DNA from: Nepenthes gracilis
Lineage: Eukaryota; Streptophyta; Magnoliopsida; Caryophyllales; Nepenthaceae
NCBI GenBank assembly: GCA_033239525.1
Contig: BSYO01000003.1
Location: 13,324,001-13,388,000, forward strand
DNA: 64,000 bases
Direction: 5' to 3'
The notes beneath the pieces were generated by a model. The model was not told where the DNA came from, made no database searches, and worked only from the letters and a program-made list of their open reading frames with translations. Positions 1 to 11,706 of the stretch are shown piece after piece; position 1 is the stretch's first letter, and each line of letters starts with the position of its first letter. The position numbers and the translations under genes were made by a program.

Positions 1-810
1 TTTCCGATGTGGAGGTAATCCAGGTAACTCCTCTGAAAATACAGCCTCAAAGTCACAAACAACCAGGATGTCCTTAGCCGGCACACTATGACTTCCAGTA
101 GTGCAGGCATATGCCAAATAAGCTCTACATCCACTACTCATCAAATGTTTAGCATGTAGAGTAGAGATCAACATAGGCACCCCCTTTTTCTTAATGCCCT
201 GAAAGAAAAAGGGCTCCATCCCAGGGATGTTAAAACAAACCCGCTTTAGGAAATAGTCAATACTGGCATGGTATTTAGCTCGCCAGTCCATTCCTAGGAT
301 CACATCAAAATCACCTATGCCTAACAACACTAAGTCCACAACCAAACAGTTCCCATTCACCTCAACTATACATTCTGGATACATTACATCAGTAATCACA
401 GATGATCCGGTGGGAGTACACACAGATAATTCACAATCCAAGACACATGGGGCAGATACGATACAGCATGCAAATTGTGGGGAAACGAAGGAATGGGTAG
501 ACCCCGAGTCAAATAATATGGATGCATAAACCCCACAAATAGAAAGGGTACCTTCCACAACATTCGGAGATGCCTCTGGATCTTGAACAGTCACCGCGAA
601 GGCCTTTGCCGAGACGGTAGGCTTCTTTCCTTCCATCCTAGGAGGTAGCGGGTGGTTCCTGAGAATGTGGCCCTGCTGCCCACATCTGAAACACGCTCCC
701 GACATCTTACGGCATTCTTGTCCTCGATGTTTCCTTCCACAGAAGGTGTAGTCATCAGCCGACGCTCTAGTATCGATTACTGACTGAGCTGGTACAATCT
801 TTTTTCCCTG
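1..810 (-). CDS. Gag zinc knuckle and aspartic protease of element B (partial, open to window edge)
   Basis: An open frame of about 270 codons reads leftward from 810 to the edge without a stop. It begins with a CCHC-like zinc knuckle around 745-640, whose last cysteine is replaced by histidine (CFRCGQQGH...NH). The retropepsin follows, with an intact active site LFDSGSTHS near 505 and the second conserved block ILGMDW near 300-280. The protein would bind genomic RNA (knuckle) and cleave Gag-Pol (protease) in the virus-like particle. The frame is cut off from upstream gag by a one-base shift near 800 and by element A. It is better preserved than the same region of C, where the protease reads DSR. 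Confidence 0.8.
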
Positions 811-1671
811 TCAGCCGCCCTAGTCCTCTTGGATGATCCATAAGTGTGACGGAACGGACTTTTTTTTTTTTTGTCCTCAAAGCTTCCGTCAAACAGAAAC
901 ACCATTGAAAACCCAACTTAAACCAATTAGGTGCAACACAGGATCACAGATACCATTTAGGACCCACGTACCTTTAATCATAATTAGTATAGCGGAAGTT
1001 ATTATAACACTTGCGGAAGCATTCGTATTCATTCCAAAATATTCATTTCCAAGTACATAGCCAAAAACGTTTAACCATAGAAGTCCATCAAGTCATTACA
1101 ATAATATTTCTTCAAAATAAGCTTCCGAGGTCTTTAATCCTTCAGACAAATCCTAGTCACTCCAACTCGTCAGGCACAAGTTCTAAGCTTCATTTGTAGG
1201 GGGAAAAACATAAAACAGTGAGTCGAGGCCCAGCAAGGTACATGCATATGAGTAGTACAACGATGATGCAGAACGGTCATGTAACTGTGCATAAATAGAA
1301 CGGTTAATCAGGATGCAGTCTAAGAAAAATAGAGGAAATATACCTTGACAGTACTATAATTCAGAAAATGGTAATCGGTACGGTAAACAGTAACATAACA
1401 TATCGGTAGTCGGTACGTTAAACGGTGAATAGAACATATCCTGTCGGTAACAGTATTTCATATTCAATAATCGGTACTTCATATTCGGTAATCGATACTT
1501 CACATTCGGTAATCGGTACGGTAACATAACATATCAATAAAACAGTAAACGGTACTTCATATAATATCGGTACAAACCCTGCCAGTATACCCTACTAGCT
1601 GAGGGGGCGAATAATCGAGGATAGATTATGTTCACTCCACACAATCTAAGGCCAGTAACAGTTATGTGGGT

Positions 1672-1955
1672 ATCCCATCTCACGGGATCGGTACGGTATG
1701 CCACCCGAAGGTAGGTCGGTAACGGTATCCCTCACGGGATCGGTATGGTATGCCACCCGAAGGTAGGCCGGTAACAGAAGTATCCCATCTCGAGGGATCA
1801 GAGCAGAGTGCCACCCAAAGGTAGGCCAGTAATAGAAGCATCCCATCTCGAGGGATCAGAACAAAGTGCCACCCGAAGGTAGGCCGGTAACAGAAGTATC
1901 CCATCTCGAGGGATCGGTATGGTATGCCACCCGAAGGTAGGCCGGTAACGGTATT
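1672..1955 (-). repeat. Five tandem copies of a two-hairpin unit (53-59 bp) in the A 3' LTR
   Basis: The block GCCACCCGAAGGTAGG recurs five times at about 53-59 bp spacing (near 1698, 1751, 1810, 1869 and 1926). On the sense strand each unit contains CTACC-TTCG-GGTGG, a 5-bp stem capped by TTCG, followed by ATCCC...GGGAT. Other LTRs in the window carry a single copy of this unit. Short ORFs across the array simply reread the repeat. Confidence 0.9.
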
Positions 1956-2109
1956 TCCCTCTGTCCATAACGCCCCGAGGGCAGGGCGGACCACAAATAA
2001 CTCCATGGACAGAGTTATCCTCGATTACCACCGAGAAGTCCTAAGGCATGCCGGAGAACCTATCTGGGCTGTAGTCAGTCCCGAGTCTTAAAATAACAGG
2101 AACACTTCT

Positions 2110-3850
2110 TTCTTGAAAGCCATTTCTAGTAAGCCGTAGTTCATTTTCTGTACAAAATCGGAGTTCAATTTTCAATACAAGCCGGAGTTCATTTTCACAT
2201 TTAGGACGGAGCTCTTTTTCATGTGCAAAACCGGAGTTCGTTTTTCATTCAAGCCGGGTTTCTCTTTTGACAGCAACAGGAGTTCAGAAGCTGGTGTTCA
2301 TTTCACGTTAAGGACAGAGCTCTTTTTCATGTGTAAAACCGGAGTTCGTTTTTCATTCAAGCCGAGTTTCTCTTTTGACAGCAACAGGAGTTCAAAAGCC
2401 GGTGTTCATTCACATTAAGGACGGAGCTCTTTTTCATGTGCAAAACCGGAGTTCATTTTTCATTCAAGCCGGAGTTCCTCTTTTGGCAGAAACAGGAGTT
2501 CAAAAGCCAGAGTTGATTTCACGTTAAGGACGGAACTTTTTTTTTTTCCATGTGCAAAACAGGAGTTCAATTTTCATTCAAGCCGGAGTTCTTCTGTTGG
2601 CAGAAACAAGAGTTCAAAAGCCGGAGTTGATTTCACGTTAATGACGAAGCTCTTTTTCATGTTAAAAGCCAAAGTTCATTTTTTTTTTCTTTAACAACGG
2701 AACTCTTTTTCAAAAGCCAGAACCCAAAACCGAAGTTCATTTTTCATTAAGGACGGAACTCTTTTTCAAAGCCGGAGTTACTTCTTTATTAAAGACGGAG
2801 CTCTTTTCGTGTACGAAACTGGAGTTCATTGTACCTTTAAAAGCCGGAGTTATCTTTTTATTAAAGACGGAGTGCTTTTTTTTCTGAAAGGCCGGAGCTC
2901 ATTACAATCCGAAGTTCATTTTTTTTTCTCAAGGGACGGTGTACTTTTAAAAGCTGAATTCTCATAAGTCCGGAGTTCTTTTTAACAACAAAAGCCACGG
3001 TTCCTTTTTATCAACCAAGCCGGAGTTCTAACAAAGCCGGAGTTCTTTTTATCTACAAAAACGAAACTGCTTTTTCTTAAAAGACGGAGCTTATCTCCTC
3101 AAAGGCCGGAGCTCATTTCTCAAGGGACGGAGCACTTTTGGACGGAGTTCATTTAAGACCGGAATTGATTTCACATTAAGGCCTGAGTTCTTTTTCAAAA
3201 ATCGGAGTTCCTTTTGACGGAGGCCGGAGCTCTTTGATAGAGGTTGGAGTTCTCTTTGGAGTACTTTTTCATACAAATCTGGAGTTCGAAAGCTGAAGAC
3301 GTTTTTCATTCAAATCCAGTGTTCAAAGCCGTAGTTGTTTTTCATCCAAAATCTGGAGTTCGAAAGCTGAAGACGTTTTTCATTGAAATCCGGAGTTCGA
3401 AGCCGTAGTTATTTTTCATCCAAAATCCGGAGTTCGAAAGCTGAAGACGTTTTTCATTCAAATCCGGAGTTCAAAGCCGTAGTTGTTTTTCATCAAAAAT
3501 CCGGAGTTCTTTTTATTTATTATACAAGACGGAGTTCATTCTCCTCAAGGGACAGAGTACTTCTTCCTAATACAAGGCCGGAGATCAATTTACATTCGGG
3601 CCAGAGTGCTTTTGGGACAGAGTGCCTTTTTACTCAAGCGATGGAGTGCTTTTTGGACGGAGTTCGTTTTACTAACAGGACGGAGGGCATTTCCATTAAA
3701 AGGGGCAGAGTTCATTTTAAATTAAGGCCACAGTTCTTTATAAAGCCGGAGCCCATTTCATATTAAGGCGGGAGTTCGTTTAAGGCCAGAGTTCTTTCGA
3801 AGTACTTTTTCATCAAAAAGGACAGAACTCGTTTTACATTGCAGATGGTG
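2110..3850. repeat. Degenerate GGAGTTC-rich tandem array, A 3' LTR
   Basis: About 1.7 kb of short units of roughly 25-45 bp built on GCCGGAGTTC / GACGGAGCTC alternating with TTTTTCATT spacers. Unit length drifts, and some parts show higher-order duplication, such as the repeated blocks at 3300-3500. It lies downstream of the TATA box on the sense strand, so it should be transcribed in the leader. No protein-coding signal is visible. Confidence 0.9.
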
Positions 3851-4190
3851 GATATTCAATGCAGAAAGCAGGAACTTAAAAATAGAGTACACATCAACAT
3901 TCTCAAAACATGAGCTTAAAAGCCGAGCAGAGTACACTTGCAATATATTTAAAGCATGAACTTAAAACAGCGTCCGAAATAACTTGCAACAAAGCATGAA
4001 TTTAGAAATAGAGCAGAATACACTCGCAATGAACTTAAAAACGGCGTCCGAGGTACACTTGCCTGACGGGCTGACTCAATTTTCCTTCCCTTCTTGCCCG
4101 ACAGTTGGTTTCTCCTTGGCGCCCTCCTTCACTCCCTCCTTACTGCTTGCGTTTTGCCTTTTTGCCAAATGCAGCCACCCGACGCTGGGT

Positions 4191-4835
4191 TTATATAGAA
4201 GAGGGGTTTGGTGGGGTAAGTGGGGTAGGTGACTTACTTTGGTACTTGTTTTCAGATGGTAGGTGGACTAACTAGATTAGTTTACCCACTCCATTTGGTC
4301 GCCGCCTAGTTAGATTCTAACTAAATCCCACAGTTTATTCTTTGTTTATCCGGTCAACTCTTTGGTCAATATTTCTGATCAGTGTCGGTCTCAATTATTG
4401 TAACCTTTAAAGAAATCCGGTCAACTCTCCAATTCCGGTCAAGATCTTCGAATCCGGTCAACTCTTCAAATCCGTTCAACTTCTTATCATTCACTCTGTC
4501 CATCACTTTCTCATCAACTTTGGATTTATTTTCCTTCATCGACTCCGGATTTCTTCTCTGCAAATTCTACTCCGGTCTTCAAGGACACTTCGGCCTTATT
4601 TCAACAATGCACTCCGGCTTCAAAGCCACTTTGGCCTCCTCATGCTTTCCGGTCAACACGCGTTGACCGGATTATGCTTGCCTTCATACATTTCCGATCA
4701 ACGTGCGTTGACCGGCTTTTTCCTTCTCCTCAACACGCCTTGACCGAAGTATCTTCGAATCCGGTCAACTTTTACTAAGTCCGGTCAACTTCTTTTCATC
4801 CTTTTTCCCACTTTTCGGTCAACATGAGTTGACTG
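4191..4835 (-). promoter_or_regulatory. U3 promoter of A 3' LTR: TATA box plus W-box array
   Basis: The TATA box (sense CTATATAAAC) is at 4191-4199. Upstream on the sense strand, 4350-4830 carries about a dozen TTGACC hexamers on the two strands, mostly as CCGGTCAAC or GTTGACCGG, plus one TTGACT. TTGAC[C/T] is the plant WRKY-binding W-box. Two sites are arranged head-to-head at about 4649-4670: CCGGTCAAC, a 4-base spacer, then GTTGACCGG. WRKY-driven, stress-responsive transcription is inferred. Confidence 0.65.
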
Positions 4836-4918
4836 GGCAACCCTCAATTTTCCTGGATCCCTTGATCACTTTGGCTCGATAATCGAGATTTCTATGTTTT
4901 AGAATCTGGGTCGTCACA

Positions 4919-4931
4919 ATCTCCCCCACTT
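4919..4931 (-). other. Polypurine tract of element A
   Basis: The minus strand reads AAGTGGGGGAGAT directly against the U3 start of the 3' LTR. It is the plus-strand DNA primer site and matches those of C, F and G. Confidence 0.9.
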
Positions 4932-5668
4932 ATAAAAATTTCGTCCTCGAAATTTGATGATCCTTACGGCCTCATAATCACACGTATTTTTACATTACGG
5001 GTTTATTCCCTCATATAAGGATTACCCTAGGAAACCTCAAGCATTTGATCACTCTTATTCTCTTATATCGGTTCAATCCAGGCACTTACTGATTTTCTCA
5101 GCTATTGATATGAGGATGGTCCTAAGAATTTCTTAAGTGGCCTACGGTATATGCTAGCCATTCCTCCAATTGAATCCGATACTTCAAATGAATTCTATGA
5201 ACTTCCACTTCAGTTCGTTCCAAGCTTCAAAAGATTCTGATCATAAGGATATTAACCTAAATCTTAATTTTCTGAGTAATGGGTTCACGCCGCGCTTCCG
5301 CTGCGCCATTCTGATTTAAACAACTCTAGGATGGTCATTTTATGGAGACAACCCCAAAATCCTTGATTTAGATTGATTCTAAAATATCCATACCTCATGA
5401 AATTATTAGATCAGAATTATCTTTTAAGTGATTCTTCGCACATCCATTTGGAGGCTTCTGACATCGACTCTTGATCTTAGTATTCTCCTCCGTCAAATAT
5501 GTTAAGATTCATTTCTAAATTTCGTTCAAGGGATCATTCTTAAGTCCTCAGAGGTTTTATCACAAAATTCCAATTACAGGTGGGGGTAATTCCTTCCCAC
5601 GGACGTCTCCCCCACTTTGTGATTACTTATTTATACTGATTAACAAGATCCATAAAGCATGCATATGT
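4932..5668 (-). other. Non-coding interior of element A downstream of gag
   Basis: About 740 bp between the Gag-like ORF and the polypurine tract. Its last 40 bases (sense ATCATCAAATTTCGAGGACG...) match the interior ends of F and G. No pol motif is recognisable on either strand, so pol is absent here. Confidence 0.7.
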
Positions 5669-6274
5669 CTATACAATTAAGGAACAAATCAAAATTTCGT
5701 TGATTAAGAGAATACCTTCCTCTGCCTTCGGGGTGTCTCTGGGCCTTGCACTACTGCCATAATACTTAGACTTCTTTTCCTTTTGATTGTCTGGTAATGG
5801 GCAATCCTTTACCAGGTGGCCCAACTTTCCACATCTATAGCATGCTCCGATTGCTTTATAACAAGTTCTTCCCAAGTGCTTCTTCCTACCATATGCACAT
5901 TTAGCAGTTGATGTTGGCAACTTAGTCGCTAACAAGACTTCAGTAGTGCTCTTCCCCGCATCCACCATTTTTGCCTTCTTGGATGACTCAGGTGGTTCCA
6001 TATGTGAGTTCCTACTAGGATCTTCCCAACTAGCAGCCCTCTTTGTAGAAAATTTTTGCGTTTCTAACTCTTCCTCGAGTACTGAACCCCTTTCTAGGAT
6101 CTCAGTAAAAGTTTGAAAGTCCTGGATCACTAACTCATTATCGGAACATTGGGTAACTATAAGTACTTTCTTCAACTTCCTAATCCAAATTTCTGCATTC
6201 GGCGGATCTGCTTCTTGATCAAGGGGAGTACTAGTACTACCTTGGCCATATCTTCTCCTCCTTTCATTAGCCAT
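5669..6274 (-). CDS. Intact capsid-deleted mini-Gag of element A (201 residues)
   Basis: I chose the ATG at 6274 because it matches the gag start of C (32527) and B (14426); an in-frame ATG lies 36 bases upstream. The protein keeps the N-terminal MANERRRRYGQGSTSTP signature (about residues 1-17) and a short stretch alignable to the other Gags (to about 47). It then jumps directly to the segment after the capsid core (LVIQDFQTFTEILERG). The C-terminal half is lysine-rich and ends in two zinc-knuckle units: a partial one starting CAYGRKKH and a full CCHC, CYRCGKLGHLVKDC (about residues 150-168). There is no stop or frameshift, unlike gag in B and C. By homology it could bind RNA but not build a capsid alone. 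Whether it is made or merely recently derived is unknown. Confidence 0.75.
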   Translation of the reverse strand: MANERRRRYGQGSTSTPLDQEADPPNAEIWIRKLKKVLIVTQCSDNELVIQDFQTFTEILERGSVLEEELETQKFSTKRAASWEDPSRNSHMEPPESSKKAKMVDAGKSTTEVLLATKLPTSTAKCAYGRKKHLGRTCYKAIGACYRCGKLGHLVKDCPLPDNQKEKKSKYYGSSARPRDTPKAEEGILLINEILICSLIV

Positions 6275-6492
6275 CCTAAAATCAAGACAGGTGCAACATT
6301 GAAATCCCAAAAGTCAGTTAGAGAAAAGAAAATATTCATTAGTTTTGTGAAATTCAAACGTAGCCTAGGAGTCAACTTCTTAAAAGTCCTAATCACCTTG
6401 GTTACCTAGACTTAACCCAACGAAAATTTAGTAGAAAGATTCATACCTATGTTTCCGCTTTTCGATCGATCAATTCCTAAGGCATCTCAATT

Positions 6493-6503
6493 CTCTGATA
6501 CCA
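6493..6503 (-). other. Primer-binding site of element A
   Basis: The minus strand reads TGGTATCAGAG two bases after the 5' LTR end. It is complementary to the 3' end of plant initiator tRNA-Met, the usual primer for this group. Confidence 0.88.
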
Positions 6504-7329
6504 AATGTGACGGAACGGATTTTTTTTTTTATCCTCAAAGCTTCCGTCAAACAGAAATACCATTGAAAACCCAACTTAAACAAATTAGGTGCAACACAGG
6601 ATCACAGATGCCATTTAGGACCCACGTACCTTTAATCATAATTAGTATAGCAGAAGTTATTATAACACTTGCGGAAGCATTCGTATTCATTCCAAAATAT
6701 TCATTTCCAAGTACATAGCCAAAAACGTTTAACCATAGAAGTCCATCAAGTCATTACAATAATATTTCTCCAAAATAAGCTTCCGAGGTCTTTAATCCTT
6801 CAGACAAGTCCTAGTCACTCAAACTCGTCAGGCACAAGTTCTAAGCTTCATCTGTAGGGGGGAAAAATATAAAATAGTGAGTCGAGGCCCAGCAAGGTAC
6901 ATGCATATGAGTAGTACAACGATGATGCAGAACGGTCATGTAACTATGCATAAATAGAATGGTTAATCAGGATGCAGTCTAAGAAAAATAGAGAAAATAT
7001 ACCTTGACAGTACTATAATTCAGAAAACGGTAATCGGTACGGTAAACAGTAACATAACATATCGGTAGTCGGTACGTTAAACGGTGAATAGAACATATCC
7101 TGTCGGTAACAGTATTTCATATTCAATACTCGGTACTTCATATCCGGTAATCGATACTTCACATTCGGTGATCGGTACGGTAACATAACATATCAGTAAA
7201 ATAGTAAACGGTACTTCATATAATATCGGTACAAACCCTGCCAGTATACCCTACTAGCTGAGGGGGCGAATAATCGAGGATAGTTTGTGTTCACTCCACA
7301 CAATCTAAGGCCGGTAACTGTCATGTGGG

Positions 7330-7615
7330 TATCCCATCTCACGGGATCGGTACGGTATGCCACCCGAAGGTAGGCCGGTAACGGTATCCCTCACGGGATC
7401 AGTACGGTATGCCACCCAAAGGTAGGCCGGTAACAGAAGTATCCCATCTCGAGGGATCAGAACAGAGTGCCACCGGAAGGTAGGCCAGTAACAGAAGCAT
7501 CCCATCTCGAGGGATCTGAATAGAGTGCCACCCGAAGGTAGGCCGGCAACAGAAGTATCCCATCTCGAGGGATCGGTATGGTATGCCACCCGAAGGTAGG
7601 CCGGTAACGGTATTT
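7330..7615 (-). repeat. Five tandem hairpin units, A 5' LTR
   Basis: Counterpart of 1672-1955 with the same five-copy GCCACCCGAAGGTAGG periodicity. The amplification therefore predates insertion of A. Confidence 0.9.
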
Positions 7616-7769
7616 CCCTCTGTCCATAACGCCCCGAGGGCAGGGCGGACCACAAATAACTCCATGGACAGAGTTATCCTCGATTACCACCGAGAAGTCC
7701 TAAGGCATGCCGGAGAACCTATCTGGGCTGTAGTCAGTCCCGGGTCTTAAAATAACAGGAACACTTCTT

Positions 7770-8882
7770 TCTTGAAAGCCATTTCTAGTAAGCCGTAGTT
7801 CATTTTCTGTACGAAATCGGAGTTCAATTTTCAATACAAGCCGGAGTTCATTTTCACGTTTAGGACGGAGCTCTTTTTCATGTTCAAAACCGGAGTTCGT
7901 TTTTCATTCAAGCCGGGTTTCTCTTTTGACAAAGCAATGAGTTCGAAGCTGGTGTTCATTTCACGTTAAGGACGGAGCTCTTTTTCATGTGTAAAACCGG
8001 AGTTCGTTTTTCATTCAAGCCGAGTTTCTCTTTTGACAGCAACAGGAGTTCAAAAGCCGGTGTTCATTCACATTAAGGACGGAGCTCTTTTTCATGTGCA
8101 AAACCGGAGTTCATTTTTCATTCAAGCCGGAGTTCCTCTTTTGGCAGAAACAGGAGTTCAAAAGCCAGAGTTGATTTCACGTTAAGGACGGAGCTTTTTT
8201 TTTTTTTCATGTTCAAAACAGGAGTTCAATTTTCATTCAAGCCAGAGTTCTTCTGTTGGTAGAAACAAGAGTTCAAAAGCCGGAGTTGATTTCACGTTAA
8301 GGACGGAGCTCTTTTTCATGTTAAAAGCCAAAGTTCATTTTTTTTTTCTTTAACAATGGAACTCTTTTTCAAAAGCCGGAACCCAAATCTGAAGTTCATT
8401 TTTCATTAAAGACGGAACTCTTTTTCAAAGCCGGAGTTACTTCTTTATTAAAGACGGTGCTCCTTTCGTGTACGAAACTGGAGTTCATTGTAACTTGAAA
8501 AGTCGGAGTTATCTTTTTATTAAAGATGGAGTGCTTTTTTTTTCTGAAAGGCCGGAGCTCATTACAATCCGAAGTTCATTTTTTTTCTCAAGGGACGGAG
8601 TACTTTTAAAAGCCGAATTCTCATAAGTCCGGAGTTCTTTTTAACAACAAAAGCCAGGGTTCCTTTTTATCAACCAAGCCGGAGTTCTAACAAAGCCGGA
8701 GTTCTTTTTATCTACAAAAACGGAACTGCTTTTTCATAAAAGACGGAGCTTATCTCCTCAAAGGCCGGAGCTCATTTCTCAAGGGACGGAGTACTTTTGG
8801 ACGGAGTTCATTTAAGACCGGAATTCATTTCACATTAAGGCCTGAGTTCTTTTTCAAAAATCGGAGTTCTTTTTGACGGAGG
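7770..8882. repeat. GGAGTTC-rich array, A 5' LTR (left part)
   Basis: Degenerate array matching 2110-3240 of the 3' LTR. It is interrupted at 8882/8888 by solo LTR D. Confidence 0.88.
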
Positions 8883-8887
8883 CCGGA

Positions 8888-11701
8888 TGTGACGGAACGG
8901 ATTATTCTCCATTGAATAACCTCCGTCAATGCCTAATCACACCCTAAAGCCCATAATTAACCTATGGACTCTACAGAAAATTCGGCAGAGTTTCCTCTAC
9001 AACAGGACGAAAACCAAAATATACAACCTGTTTAAATATAATCCTGCACAAGCACACATCTATCAAAGGCTTAACTCAAAGCCTACAACACGCCACACAG
9101 GATCACAACACTGCCATATCATCCATGGCTCCAATACAGTACACAACCTACTATACTGGATCTAGAGAGATGCCATCTAAATGAAACCAAACTCAAAACA
9201 TATATATATAGACACGGAAGCATAACTAAATCATCATACATCTGCGGAAGCATAATAAAACCATAAAACAACAATAATGAGCCACGCTCATCCCCGAGTG
9301 GCTGTCCACAGTCCGATCCAACTCTATGTCCAAATCTTCTGATCACTCGCCGTCCAGCCAATCACATCAAGCAAGCCTCTCTCCTTGCTCTATCTATCCG
9401 ACGTCAGCTAAGTGTTCTCATCTGAAAAAGAGACAACAACAGCATGAGTGAGCCAACAGCTCGAGTGAGCCAACAGCTCAGCAAACGTAATCATAAACAC
9501 CCCTCCAAGACATGAACAAGGACTGAAACGGGAGGGAATACATACTCTCCAAAATCAAGGGACAAGACAGGGAATAGGAGCAACTGGAATCACTTGATTC
9601 CTACCATTCTCACGATTACATTGGCCGATCATTAATCAGAATCACTTGATTCTCACGATTACATCTTGAATCACTGGTTTCACACAGTTCTTGCGGTTCA
9701 TATCTTGAGTCACTGGATTCATTCGGTTCTCATTCTGGTCTACAGGATTCACACTGTTCATCAATTGGATATTATTCATTTTCATTATTACATCGTCTTT
9801 GCGGACCCCGGCTAGTAGATCGTACTAACCAACGATGCGAGAGAACGAGGACAGGAATGTGTTCGCTACACATTCTAAAGCCACGGCTACTACTTTCAGT
9901 CGGTAACACACGACCCTCGGTTGCATCCATGCAACAATCATCCTGACGACTACATCTCGATATGTAGCGTCGACACACCCCACACCCCTGTGGTCGTGGC
10001 AATCCTCGTCCCTTCCACAAGGTAGTTTCCTAACCCGTACCACGAGACATCACCCGCTCACACGAGCGGCCGGAATACGTGGCCAAGTATCCCTCGGGTT
10101 CCCACCACGATGGACATGGTACACTAAAGAATACTACCCATATGACTCAGGGTCCTAGTATCAGGATTAGGTTCGACACTTGGAGAGGGTAATCCACATT
10201 TGCCATACAGTCACATCTCGGGAAATCTCATTCCCATCGCAATCATCTCCAACCGGGAGATTACATCATCAAACACGTCTCCATCCAGGAGATCATATCA
10301 TCACAAGCACAATGTGGACTCCCTTCCATTCACATCACGGTTCTCCATATCCAATGGAATTCAGTTCCTTATTCACAATCCGTGGGACTCAATTCCCTTA
10401 ATCCACAACAAATCATTCCAGGTTCACAACAGAAATTAGATTTCATACCTCAAATGATCACAAGTCATTTTTGAACCTCCGAGACTCATTCCTCTGCCTC
10501 CAGCACACAGATTCACATTCGGGGCTCTTACTTTTACGTTTAATCAGTTAAACGTTACTTTCATTACGATTATGATCACATATCACTTTACATTTCTCAT
10601 TTCGTTTTGAGTGAACATTATCAGATTTCTCTTTGGCCACCCGGACGCCGTACACGGTTTGATACTTGGAGATCGGCCGTCCGGTGGATTTGTACGCACA
10701 ATTCTTACACGATATTTCACATTCGGGTTCGATTTATCTTAATATGAGGGTGGAAGTATGCAACTTCCCATTCACTTTCGGGTTAACGATTACGGAATTC
10801 TTTCAAGGCTCCCGGATGTCACGAACGGGTCAAATCTCGCGGGATTCGGCATCCGGTCGATATATACATACAATTGGGGTACGGGTATTCGTATTCTAGA
10901 ATCACATCATCATTTTACGAAGGTGGCAACGCGCAATTATCACCTTCCGGCTCGGGTGAACAGTAACAGCGCCCCTTTAGAGGGCCCGAACGCCGCAAAC
11001 GGGTCCAAACGTGCGAGATCGGACCCGCGGCCAACATATATACATCATTGGGACGTGGGGATTCCAATTTTGAGGTCAATTTCATGATACGAGGCCGGGA
11101 AACGGGAAACCCCCAAAATCCCGTAGGTTAGGGTTTCGGTAAAACCCACCCGGGCGAATCGGACACGAATCGGACAACTAACTACATTTTCATCGACCTC
11201 AAGGCATGGGTTTTCAATGTCCTAACATTCCCCGTGGGTATCGACACAAAATACCCAACAAAAATACACAAAACATCGAAAGAGAACGAGAAGTGGGTAT
11301 GAGAACACTTGCCTCGACGCGTGCTTTCACCTTTATACCTGGCTTTCGGGCAGAATCGGACTCCCGGGCTCGATCTCCTTCCTTCTCTCTCCCGTCGCAC
11401 GCCTCTCTCTCTCCTCAAAACCCTCAGCCGATCGAAAATGAGGGAGAACGAATCGCGCGGCGCAAATATATCTTGCGCCCGGCCGCTCGGCGAGCGGCCA
11501 TCGAGCGGCCAGGCCACGGCGGCCACCCCTCGAGCGCCCCTCAAGCGGCTGGCGAGCTGGCAGGGCTCTAGCAGCCCGGACCCGAATAATTTCCCGATTT
11601 TTCTTCCGGTACCAAACCTTAATCATCCCATAAGATTAGTATTGATCATTAACATACTAATCACCTCATAATTGTCAGGTTCACAAATCCGGAACCTCAC
11701 A
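8888..11701 (-). mobile_element. Solo LTR D (2814 bp) inside the A 5' LTR
   Basis: Begins TGTGACGGAACGG, ends CCTCACA, and is flanked by the perfect TSD CCGGA (8883-8887 and 11702-11706). No interior or second LTR is present, so it is a solo LTR left by LTR-LTR recombination. Its body differs from the A/B/C LTR class but resembles D2 (39072-41897). On the sense strand it has a CTCGAGCG-rich U3 (11440-11570), a TATA-like TATATTT near 11468, a donor-like GAG|GCAAGT at 11312 and an acceptor TTTTTCAG|ATGAG ending at 9422. ORFs in 11182-11671 are accidental GC-rich frames. Confidence 0.93.
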
Positions 11702-11706
11702 CCGGA

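Larger units (their letters stand above)
845..4918 (-). repeat. 3' LTR of element A
   Basis: Read on the minus strand, U3 starts at 4918 (TGTGACGACCC). It holds a W-box array (4350-4830), a TATA box (4191-4199), a conserved GC-type donor motif at 4062, and a 1.7-kb degenerate GGAGTTC array (2110-3850). After these come the conserved hairpin module (1581-2060, partly amplified) and a U5-terminal hairpin next to 845. The putative 3' splice site near 1197 reads CTACAAATG here, without AG; the 5' LTR copy has the intact CTACAG|ATG. Confidence 0.9.

Noticed and set aside
845..4918. Calling the GGAGTTC array a centromeric or satellite DNA
   Set aside because: Both copies occupy identical positions in paired LTRs of a TSD-flanked element, so the array is part of the LTR.
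7305..7655. A 116-codon frame with repeated peptide YRPTFGWH/PAYLRVAYHTDPSRW, also at 1646-2031
   Set aside because: It is the antisense/sense reading of the tandem hairpin units; unit lengths of 53-59 bp are mostly not multiples of three and several frames are open at once, so it is not a repeat protein.
11182..11671. Four overlapping frames of 97-121 codons on both strands
   Set aside because: All fall in the GC-rich U3/leader of solo LTR D; simultaneous openness on both strands reflects base composition.
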